Positions 32,239 to 41,930 of a stretch of DNA of 64,000 nucleotides are shown one piece after another. The notes below the pieces were generated by a model. The model made no database searches. It saw nothing but the letters and a program-made list of their open reading frames with translations, and was not told the DNA's origin. The stretch lies in contig JAZBRS010000029.1 in the NCBI GenBank assembly GCA_037176725.1, forward strand, positions 122,111,001 to 122,175,000. Direction: 5' to 3'. Source of the DNA: Posidonia oceanica (Eukaryota > Streptophyta > Magnoliopsida > Alismatales > Posidoniaceae). Position 1 is the stretch's first letter; every line of letters begins with the position of its first letter. The position numbers and the translations under genes were made by a program.

Positions 32239-33637
32239 CTTGCCTTCCCAACTACCCTCCTACCCATGCCCTCCTCAGCCTGTAGCCCCTCTCGTGCTCG
32301 CCACACGCGCTCCCATGGTTATTAACCTAACCCGGGATACCCATCGCGTACCTTATAGCTACGCCACAGAAATGTGTGCGGAAGTGACGCGATCGGGGAG
32401 GGTCTACAGACCTCCGGCACCAGTAACCAGACCTAGCCACCCAGGACCTACAATACCATTGCCCTTAGCCCAGCCTACAGCCCCACTACCTTCAGGCCAG
32501 CCTCTTGAATCCACCATAGCTGAACCTGTCCCTACAACTGCACCACCTGCTACCAAGAAACGCCAGCCTAAAGCCGATATCACTTCCCAGCTCAAAAAAG
32601 TTAAAGCCGACATATCCATCTGGGACCTAATACACACTTCCGCCGAGCATCGCGAGGCTTTCCTTCGCGTGTTCCAAGCCGCCCGTGTATCCCAAGCCAT
32701 AGAACCCGTCGCCTTGGAAAGCATGGTCGGAATGATCGCGGAGCCCCAAGTCATCACTTTCACGAGTGATGAGCTGCCTCCGGCGGGGATTAATCACAAC
32801 CAACCCTTGTTCGTCACGGTACAATTCAAGAACTTTCGCATTCCCCTTGCACTGGTCGATAATGGGTTAGGCCTTAACGTCTGTCCCTTGCGAACAGCAA
32901 CCAAGCTCGGATTCAAGGCCGAGGACATTACTCCAGCTATAAAGGGAATGACAGCTTTTGATAATACTCACCATGACGCTCTAGGGATTCTGATTATTCC
33001 TCTGATCATTGGTCCGGTCACATTCGATTTGGAATTCTACGTCGTCGACTTGGAGCCCAACTTCAACTTTCTGCTTGGGCGCCCTTGGCTCCACAAGCAT
33101 CAGGTTATCCCCTCGACCCTCCATCGCATGATCAAGTTCCGCCGAGGCGACGATGTTATCGTTGTCATGGTGGAGAATTTTGAGAAGGAGCGGATCGAGG
33201 CGATTTCCTCTATCTCTTCGCGGACTGTCCCCTTTGACCCTGATCTCTCGAACGCTTTGTATCGCGTTAATCGGTGCGAGCCGGTTAACTTTTTACCAGA
33301 TCTTGAGCGTGTCAACTCCTTGGCCGTTCACAACAACCCCTTTCGAATGGTCGAGAATGTTTGTCACAGATGGGGCTACGTCAAAGGGACACCGCTCGGG
33401 CGACATGGCCAAGGAATCGCTGAACCAATCATGGCAGAAGAACGAAGAGACAACGAGGGACTAGGTTACGACCCTCACTCCGATAAAGGCAAGCGCCCGC
33501 AAGCAAAGAATCAGAGAATGGTCATACCTCGGAGCTTGGCTAACTTTACGAGCGCAGGTATCCTAGACCCAGGTGCAGTTCAAGCCGTAGTGCAGTCAGA
33601 GCCGTGTCAAAGCCCACCGCCACCAGAGGAGGACTAG
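32144..33637 (+). pseudogene. pro: Protease region of element C with G-patch-like segment
   Basis: Different frame from gag, overlapping its end. It opens with the gag-pro linker (SGRVYRPP at about 32390). A retroviral-type aspartic protease (about 32780-33110) follows, with the active-site segment LVDNGLGLNVCP (Asp at 32858-32860), so DNG replaces the usual DSG/DTG; DNG-like variants are, to my knowledge, seen in this lineage. A G-patch-like stretch (GTPLGRHGQGIAEP ... GLGY, about 33388-33470) follows. The frame ends with TAG at 33635-33637, but the same frame continues into the pol linker, so this stop is probably a mutation within a pro-pol polyprotein that cuts it from its own particle proteins. 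Confidence 0.82.
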
Positions 33638-35605
33638 GTCTGCGTTGAGGACTACTACCCGGACGAGGAACAGTCGGGCACAACAGGGGCAGTTCAGACT
33701 TGTAATGAAGGCCAGCCCAATGCAACAGCACACCAGTTGGTTTATCTGGCCACTCCTTCCACAGATCATGAGGCAGCAGTCTTGGCAGAACCCTTGGCAG
33801 ATTTGGCAGTCTTTGGTTCTCCTGCAGTCATGTCAGCAATACCAGCACCAATTCAAGCACAGTCAGTCAGTTCGCATGCAACCGTTGTCGCATCAGTGCA
33901 ACTACCACCTTCGCAGAAAGGTCAATCGGTAAGTTCAGTCAGCAGCACAGCTCAGCCCTTTTCAGAAGCCGCATCACAGGCAATACAGCTAGCTCAATCA
34001 GTCATGCACCCCCTTGCCGCAAACCGGCAACCTTCATGGCCAGATCCTATGGTATCGGAGGTCGAGCTCTCGTCGTCATCACCAGTCACGGAGAACCAGC
34101 TGAGCATCGCGGTCTCCCGGCCCTCGGGCCTTCAAGAGAGCGCCTCTGCCCATCCTCTGACAGCAGCAGTCACTCTGGCGGCATATCCATCTGCAATCCC
34201 TCTGACTAGACCATCTGGGTCTCCCTTGCCGGGACAGTCGCAATCAGGCGCGCCCGTGAGTCAGAAGATACAAGTACTAGAGACAGTAATCCGTCTCGCA
34301 GCCGAGCCAGTGCCTCAGGCCCTCGGCGCCTACTATGTCGATTCACCCTCAGATGAGGAAGAAGGAGGGGCGATAGAAGCCCAAGTCGATTCATGGATGT
34401 CTGATCTAGAGCTGCTTTACCAGGAACAGCTCGAATCCATAGTAGAAGACCTGGCACGACACCAAGCCGCAGAAAGGAAAGGAAAAGCCATGGTTACGGA
34501 TCCTCCTCTGCGAGAGGACTCCACCTCCATCATGGTCCTAGGAGAAAGCTCAGTGGTGTCGGATTCCCTCAGACCCGACGAGCTCATTACCCTTCAAACC
34601 GAGGGTGGGTCCAGATGGCTTGTACAGCATATGCCTTCCACAAGTACGTTGGCAGATTCAGAAGAAGAGGCACCAGCGGGTTGCACAGCAGCAGTAACAG
34701 AGCAAAGAGCAGAGTCAGTGACAGAGTTGTTAGAAGTTTCAGTGGCAGAATCATCAGCAGCATCAGTCGCAGAGTTAGTAAGGCCTTCAGTAGTGTCAGC
34801 AGAACATACAGCAATGTCATCAGCAGCAGAGCAGACAGCAGAAGCCATCAGAGCAGAGGTCGCACACCGAAGATTCAGAAACACTCGGGTAGGCGTGACC
34901 ATCCTGAGGCGTCACCAGGACCAAGAAGCAGAACTTCTACACTCCTTCGATGTGACAAACCCCACTTTCGAAAAGGAGATTCTCTCGGAACTTGTTGCGT
35001 ACGGAGAGGAGGATAGTACAGGCAAAGATGAGAATGATGACCCATCGCCTGAGTTCCGGCCCTACGACGACGACCCAGAAGGTCCCAATCTGCATGTTGA
35101 GGAAGAAACGGAGATTATTAACCTCGGCACAGCCGAAGAAACCAAAGAAGTTCGCATCAGTGCCCTGCTATCACCACAAGTGAGGATAGAGTTCATCGCA
35201 TTCCTGAGGGAGTATGCGGATGTCTTCGCCTGGACTTATGAAGACATGGTCGGCCTGGACGTCGAAATAGTGGTCCATAACTTGCCCTTGAAGCCTGATG
35301 CCAAGCCAGTAAAGCAGAAACTGAGAAGATGGTGACCACAGTGGCTGCTCATGATCAAGGAAGAAATAATGAAGCAGCTTGATGTTAACTTTTTAAAGGT
35401 CGTCCTTTACCCTGAATGGCTTGCAAACATCGTGCCAGTGCCCAAGAAGGACGGCCGGATCCGGGTATGTATCGACTACAGGGACCTGAACAAGGCGAGT
35501 CCCAAGGACGACTTCCCCTTGCCTCACATTGACGTCCTAGTCGACAATACCGTAGGCCACAAGATGCTATCCTTTATGGACGGCTTCTCCGGCTATAATC
35601 AGATC
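33638..35605 (+). pseudogene. pol: pol linker and start of reverse transcriptase, element C
   Basis: Continues the protease frame. A long Ser/Ala/Glu-rich linker aligns with the linker at the start of element A. TGA at 35333-35335 interrupts the RT entry segment, where A has an arginine codon. RT then runs through VPVPKKDGR, CIDYRDLNKASPKDDFPLPH and SFMDGFSGYNQI, and stops abruptly at about 35605. The catalytic YVDD region, both RNase H domains and the integrase linker are missing: about 1.5 kb deleted relative to element A (A about 1147 to about 2675). No functional enzyme is possible. Confidence 0.88.
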
Positions 35606-36864
35606 CGACAGCGGAGCAGCCATGGTATCATGATATCAAAGCATTCTTGGAGTCCGGCAGCCTCCCACCTGGCACCACTGCGGAAGATAAGAGAACTTTG
35701 GCGCGTCTGGCATCAAAGTATGTACTGGGGGCTGGGCAGTTATACAGAAGATTGTACAATCAGATGCTATTACGCTGCTTGGACAAACCTGAGGCTGATA
35801 CCTTAATGCTTCAAGTGCATGCCGGGACCTGTGGCCCGCACATGAACGGTGTCCTCTTAGCCAAGAAGATCATGCTCCAAGGGTATTTCTGGCAAACCAT
35901 GGAAGCGGACTACTGCCGTTTCGTGCGTAAATGCCACAACTGTCAGATCCATGGCAATTTCATCAAGGCTCCCCCTCATCAGCTGCACAACATGTCCTCG
36001 CCATGGCCTTTCTCCACCAGGGGGATCGATGTCATTGGCGCAATACACCCCGCTGCTTCAAACGGCCATCGCTTCATCATGGTGGCAATAGACTACTTCA
36101 CTAAGTGGGTGGAAGCAGCTTCTTACAGGACAGTCACCGCAATGGCAACTGAAAAGTTCATCAGGAACAACATCGTTGCCCGGTACGGGGTCCCTCACTC
36201 CATCATCTCTGATAATGGCACGAACTTCATTGCCAAAAGAACTGAGGAGTTCCTACAGAATTTCAGAATCAAGCATCACCGCTCCTCACCGTATCGGCCT
36301 CAGATGAATGGAGCAGTGGAGTCTGCTAACAAGAACATCATCAAAATCATGAAGAAAATGGCGGAAACCCACAAGGACTGGCACGATCAGCTCCCGTACG
36401 CACTCTGGGCGTACAGGACATCAATCCGGACCTCGACAGGAGCCACCCCGTACTCGCTGGTGTACGGCATGGAAGCGGTATTGCCTGTTGAAGTGGAGAT
36501 CCCCTCACTGCGGATCTTGCGAGAAGCTGAGTTGGAAGAGGCAGAATGGGTCGAAGACCGCTGCATCCAACTGAACCTGATTGATGAGCACAGACTACAA
36601 GCCATGCATAACGCTCACTGTTACCAGAAGCGAATGGCTAGAGCATTCCTGAAGAAAGTCCGGCCCAAAAGCTTCCAGCCCGGAGATCTTGTTCTGCGTG
36701 CCATTCATCTACCGGACGGTCGAGGCAAATTCCGACCTAACTGGCGCGGCCCCTTTGTAGTTAAACAGATCTTCTCAGGCGGCGCAGTAACTCTTGAGGA
36801 CATGGACCAGGTCGAGCAGTCTGAGCCGGTCAACATGTGCTACCTCAAGAAGTACTATCAGTAG
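35606..36864 (+). pseudogene. pol: Integrase part of pol, element C
   Basis: After the deletion junction the sequence resumes just before integrase (LPPGTTAEDKRTLARLASKYV) in a different frame. It runs without a stop through the HHCC zinc site, GIDVIGAI, IISDNGTNF and AVESANKN to KKYYQ. It is nearly identical to B's fragment. Because of the junction it is out of frame with the RT segment. Confidence 0.9.
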
Positions 36865-37792
36865 CTGGGAGTAGCCCTTGCGGATCCTCCCTCCCACTTC
36901 TCATATCTTCACCACTTACATGTCTTTGCGTCCATTTTCGCTCTATCTCCTCCCCACTTCACTTCATCCCATTTCCTACATTTCCTGACATTGCAGCACT
37001 CCTGTGCATCCCTGCTCATTCCGTTCACATTCCTCATCAAATCATGCATTGCATTCTGCTCGGTGATGAAAACCGGAGGTGCTTGCCTGCTGCGAAAGGA
37101 GTCTCCCGACCTCACCTGATGCTACTTAGATGTTTTGACTAGTGAGGGAGCCACCACTCAATGAGAGCGGGCGAAATGCCCAAACCCCTAAAGACTTACG
37201 CCCCTTAGAAGAGTGCTAGGTGTTAGTCAGAAAGCGGTACATATCCCAGCCTAGAAGTGCAAAAAAAAAAAAAAAAAAAAAAATAGAGAGAAAGAGAAAG
37301 CCAAAAGCCTGTACCCGAAAGACCCTAACGCCCATCTCCCCTGGGGGAGGGGACAGCGGAAACCTGCAAGCCAAAAAAAAGGGAAAATAAAAAAAAAGGA
37401 ACAAAAAAAAAAGGAAAAAAAAAAAACAAAAGGAGAATGATAGAAAAGAAAAGGGAGAAAAGGGGAAAGGCCCCATTCCCGCAAAAACAAAAAAAGCAAA
37501 AAAAGAGAAAAAGGAAAAAAAGAAGAAGAGAATAAAGGCAGGCCGCGCAACCCCGCACCTCTCACCTACCCCAGAAAAGAGTCAAAGCCCGGGTCAAGTC
37601 CTCCTTGCTCCCAAAATAGGAGTGAGGAGAGCTCTGCACACCGACATTAAAAAAAGAGAGAAGAAAGAGGTAGGAGTGAGTGTAAGTCCTTGAGAGTTTG
37701 ACATGGAGCCCGTCTTCTCTACACCACCACCAAACATCACCAACACCCCTTCCTCGAGTGCCACCAGCAAGTTAGGAGTCTGAGTAGAGTCC
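36865..37792 (+). other. Post-pol spacer of element C, truncated
   Basis: Non-coding and nearly identical to B 17311-18240: post-pol hairpin (TCGGT/ACCGG, one base changed), poly-A run (37261-37283), A/G-rich stretch. It ends where it is fused to D's LTR remnant. Confidence 0.8.
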
Positions 37793-37929
37793 GGTGTGAT
37801 TCTAGGTTGAGTTTGGGCTTGTTTTGAAGAGAAGGATGAAAAGGAATGTGTAGGTTTGGACCTAGATTTGGATCCAGAAGCCACCAGAGGATTCCAATTG
37901 ATTCAGCCTGTCAAAATGGGGTGTCAACA
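37793..37929 (-). repeat. Truncated 3' LTR of element D (137 bp left)
   Basis: Nearly identical to the end of D's other LTR at 51412-51548, including the terminal TGTCAACA in + orientation. The rest of the LTR is missing. The join to element C shares GGTG (37793-37796) with both parents. Confidence 0.9.
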
Positions 37930-37997
37930 GATGCCCCTCCCTGAGCGAGGTCAAGCGAAGCGAGGCCGCTGCTCAGGGTTGACAAGACACCCCATCT
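37914..37997 (-). other. Nested inverted repeat with polypurine tract, element D
   Basis: Third copy of the structure. Outer arms in + orientation are AAATGGGGTGTC (37914-37925, in the LTR) and GACACCCCATCT (37986-37997, internal). The second stem position is a G-U wobble in the element's own strand, intermediate between the G-C of A and the A-U of B. The polypurine tract complement is GATGCCCCTCCCT (37930-37942). Confidence 0.8.
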
Positions 37998-38984
37998 GAC
38001 CGACGGTAGCAGAAGTTTGCTATTGGCGTGAGTTACTTATTCGACGGATGCACCGAAAGTCGTAGCTCGTTGCCACGATGCAAAATGCAAATGCAATGCA
38101 TGCAAATGCAGAAGTTAGTAAAAGTTAGTACAGATGCAAATGCTGATGCAGATGATGCTGGTGCTGCTGATGCTGATGATAATGACTAGCATGTGATGCA
38201 TGATGCTATGCATGAAGAGATGCTGTGCTGGTGCATGTGCAGATGCTGTGGGTGTTTGCTATGCTATGAGTGCTAATGTTGATGCGAGCGCAGTGTGGTG
38301 TGATGCATGCTGAGGCGAGGGGAAGCAGAGAGTGGAAGCAGAAAGTGTGATGATGCAATGCAACAAGTTGGCTACTCGTCCAAGCTTGCGCAACAGGGGC
38401 TCCGGAAGGACCAACGTGCTTGCCGCTCGGGCAAGTTGGCTACTAGTCTAGGGGGGGCAGAGGTCCTTGTCCGTTTGGGACAAGTGAAAGTGAGCAGGAG
38501 CTTGTGAGGTCGCGAGAAAGGAGAAATGCTTGCCTCCAGGCGAGGCAGCAAACAGGCAGAAAAGGCAGGAAGTGCAATGCAATGCAAAGGGGGGCCTAGG
38601 CAATGCAAGAAGGTGAATGCAAATGCAGATGAATGCAGACACTAAAATGCTATGCTAATGCAATTGGTATGCTTATGCTAAAGCTTACTACGCTGTACTC
38701 CTCTGGGGGAAAGCGAGATGGTGCATGCACGCGGGAGAGGCGGAAAATGCAATGCAATGCAAAAGCTGAAAGTAAAGGACTGCAAGTAAAGTGCTGAAAG
38801 GAAATTGTTGAAAGAAAGTGCTGGAAGTAAAGTGCTTGTAAGGAAAATGCCGGATGTAAAGTGCTGGAAAGGAAAGTATTGAAAGGAAAGTGCTTGAAAA
38901 GAAAGTGCTGGAAGTAAAGGCTGAAAAGTAAAGATGCTGTGGATGTGCATGCGATGGTGGGCACGTAATGCCAAGGAAGCGATC

Positions 38985-39520
38985 CTGGCTGTGCACTGCT
39001 GTGGGTGTCATCTTAAGCCGACAAGCTGCGAAAGTCTTGCGGGTGCCGAGGATGTCACTTTTAGCAATGCGCGATCAGGTGTTCGATTTCCTAAGCACGC
39101 CATGACAAGGAAATGGGATGTGGAAGTTGATGTAATGACCACAGAGGAGTAATAGCGCAATAAGAGTGCAAATGTTATGCAATGGGGCACGCGAGACCGC
39201 GAAAACGATCCGAGGCCGTGCACTACTGCGAGTACCATTCCAAAGCCGGCAAGCTGCGAAAGTCTTGCGGGTGCTGAGGATGCCACCTTAGACAGTACGC
39301 GAACCATGGGTTCGAATCCTAAGTGCGCGATGCCATGCAGTGAAATGCAAAGTATAAACAGTGGAACACTGGGCACGCGGAACTAAGAAAACGATACCAA
39401 GGCCGTGCACTACTGCGGGTGCCATCCGAAGCGGGCAAGCTGTGAAAGTCTTGCGGGCGCCAAGAATGGTACCTTAAGCAATACACGAGCCAGAGGACCA
39501 GATCCTAAGCATGCCGTGTC
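38985..39520. repeat. Three diverged tandem copies, unit about 186-229 bp
   Basis: CAAGCTGCGAAAGTCTTGCG occurs near 39021 and 39250, with a variant near 39436. Each copy is preceded by a GTGCACTACTGCGGGTGCCA-like phrase. The second copy contains GGTTCGAATCC (about 39310), an exact fit to the tRNA/SINE B-box consensus, but the others do not keep it and no clear A-box is present. Confidence 0.65.
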
Positions 39521-39639
39521 CGGGCAATGATGAAATGCAATATTAGGACTGACTCTACAGAGGATACAAAGAAGCTATATGATGTCATGCAATGCGAATG
39601 CTGATGCCATGCAACAAAATGCTATTAAACTATGATGGA

Positions 39640-39990
39640 ATGGGTGATAAGTTAACGGACCTTTCACTGGATAGTTAGGGCTATCAGCCCACTGATGAGT
39701 TGACGGACTCATCACCGGATAGTTAGGGCTATCAGCCCGATGAGGGTGGAAGGGGGCGGGAATACCGAACCAGAAGGTGTGGTAGAGGTCCGGAGACGCT
39801 CCCGCGACAATTGGGGATGTCAGCCCAATGCAGATAGGAACAGGATACCATGGGGCAGCGAAAAGATGCCCTTGGTATCGGAAACGATACCAGGGCACAA
39901 CCGAAGCACCCCTGGCACCAAGATGCAAGGTGGATGAATGAATGGATGGATGATAGGTTGACAGACCTATCTCCGAGCAGTTAGGGGTGC
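39640..39990 (-). repeat. Hairpin units in element D, first cluster
   Basis: Read on +: GATAG/CTATC (39670-39685), GATGAGT/ACTCATC (39694-39713, 7-bp stem, loop TGACGG), GATAGGT/ACCTATC (39952-39971, loop TGACAG). They are the reverse-strand equivalents of the hairpins in A and B, with longer stems. Confidence 0.8.
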
Positions 39991-41439
39991 CAGCCCGAAT
40001 GCAAAGAAAATGCAGAATGATGCAGAAAGAAAACAGGAAACCCCCGTGGTGGGTGTGCAATGGTCTCAGTGCGGGCATGCTTCATGACGTCACGAGGTGA
40101 CAAAAGAGGGACATGCCGGTCATCAAGGACCTATCCAACGTGGTGGGCGGCAAAACTTTGAAAAGCACAGAGCCTCTGAGCGAGGTCAGGCAAAAGGTGC
40201 TCATCCTTGACTCCAGTTTTCGAAAACAGAGAGAGAAGAAGATAACAGTATATTACAACATGCATTTTTTGGTGGCTTTGGACTTAGAAGCGGTTGCTAA
40301 GAGGGTGCTCCTGCACTTTCTAACTCAGGAGACTCGATCCTCGAGCAGTGCCATGCCGAGATGTAGTCGGTGGCTCTCATTCTCACTTTTAGCTCAGGAT
40401 GAGGCTTTGGCTTTGCAGAGTATAGCCTTTGGTTGCATGCGGGTAGCAGAGACGTTGAATGTAGCTTCACAGCCTCTGTCTTAATTCCTTGGAGACCGAC
40501 TACCGCTTTTGACGCTCACAGGATGATGTTTCTTTTCCCCTCATGAGTGATTGGATCTACATCTAGCCTTCTAGGAATGCACAGGGGTCGGAGCGTGCTG
40601 CTGCGCTCAGAGGGTGGGGCCAGGTCCTCCAGATATGATGTCTTGTGCAGTTGCCAGTGTGGCGCTTGAAGTTGATAACTGAGGTGGCTTCGACACTCGT
40701 CCGAATCACTTCTCTCTTGAGCGCCTTCTTTCTTCGACTTCTGTCTTCATTTTTCTTTTATGCTCAGCATGCATATCATGTTATCATATTCTATTGCTCA
40801 CATGATCTCTATTCTTTTGGATATGCATGTCTTTGCCCTCTTGGGGTAGCAGTCCCTGGTGAGGTATTAGGAGTTCGGCTGATCAACGTACAGCTTCAGC
40901 CTCTGCAATGTGTGCTTACAGCCTCTGGCTATGCTCTACTCTGCTTCGGTCCTCTCCATGTTCGGTGGACTCTCTTGATAAGGTGGATCTCGCTTGTAGT
41001 GTTCTGAAACTCAGCAGGATGCTCTATTTTGCTCTCAGTCTCACTTTGTGGCCACATGCAAGAGACAGCACTGCTCGGGTGAGACCTGCCTGAGATTGTC
41101 ATTGCTTGACACCCTCCAGGCGCTGCTTGCTTGTCCGTAGTTAGGTTTCCGATTATACAAATGTTTATGGGTTTTGTATATTTTAGAAGGGAAGGGACAA
41201 GCATGTTTTTAGGTTTTTTTTGTATTGGTTTTGTATTTTTTTATGATTTTGGGTTTAAGAAAACATAAAAGGGAAAACCAATAGCAACGCGAGAAAATAT
41301 TTTTACGTTTTTTGATTTTCTTGATTTTTTTGGTGCTTTTGCTTTACAGGATGCAAGAAATGACATGTATGTGCAGAAGATGGTATGCATGATGACAGAT
41401 ATGTATAGGATGGCAGATAGATATGCAGAAGAATGCGCA

Positions 41440-41545
41440 GGATGATAGGTTGACGGACCTATCGCCGAATAGTTAGGGATATCAGCTCGAGGATGACAGG
41501 TTAACGGACCTATCGCCGAGCAGTTAGGGGTGCCAGCCCGAATGC
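41440..41545 (-). repeat. Hairpin units in element D, second cluster
   Basis: GATAGGTTGACGGACCTATC and GACAGGTTAACGGACCTATC, each followed by CGCCGA(A/G)(T/C)AGTTAGGG, pair end to end, the second with one G-U or mismatch. Read on the - strand they match the GGTCCGTCAACCT part of A's 114-bp repeat, linking that repeat to the hairpin family. Confidence 0.75.
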
Positions 41546-41930
41546 AATGAAATGAATGCAAGAAGCAGAAAGGAATGCATGCTCTTTAATGGGTTTTGTA
41601 TATTTTATGCTTTTTATGATTTTCAGGCAAGGCGAAGAACCACAAAAACAAAACAAAACGAAAAGAAAAAGACAATGCGGGAAACAAAAGAGAGGTAAGA
41701 AGAACTTACCTGTCAACGACCTCGGGAGGGAGGCGTTGGGTTCACTCCTATGCTGCTGATGCTGTTGGCGAGGTCCACTGTTGGCAGTGCGCGGAGCACT
41801 GGGGCTACTGGAGCTGCTGACGGTAGTGCAGGGAGCACTAGAGCTGCAGGAGTTGGAGGAGGAAATACCTAGACGACGCTGCACCTGGTCTTGCTGTCGA
41901 CACTGTCGTTGCATCCCTGAGCGTCCCTCA

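Larger units (their letters stand above)
28350..37796 (+). mobile_element. Element C: internal region of a third family member, deleted in pol and at the 3' end
   Basis: Begins with the primer-binding site after LTR B and contains leader, gag, protease, reverse transcriptase start, integrase and post-pol spacer. It then breaks at 37793-37796 into D's LTR remnant. The DUF7745-like ORF, repeats and 3' LTR are missing. Gag and pol contain stops and a frameshift, so the copy is inactive. Confidence 0.88.
37998..41930 (-). other. Internal and 3' non-coding region of element D
   Basis: About 3.9 kb without a supported gene. From the 3' side it contains a GATGCA-rich stretch (38080-38300), GGAAAGTGCTGAA-type short repeats (38760-38940), a tandem repeat at 38985-39520, hairpin units at 39640-39990, an unrecognised stretch (about 40090-41200), hairpin units at 41440-41545, and a Gln/Ser-codon-rich stretch (41700-41930) ending in GACAG/GTAAG. 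Only the hairpin and 3'-terminal parts can be matched to A and B. Confidence 0.6.

Noticed and set aside
39008..39376. 122-codon - strand frame with NRTPDRALLK
   Set aside because: It spans the tandem repeat in element D. This kind of sequence is a well-known translation artefact of plant repeats.
40113..41007. Frames of 120-123 codons in element D
   Set aside because: No recognisable domain, unusual composition, and no support from another copy.
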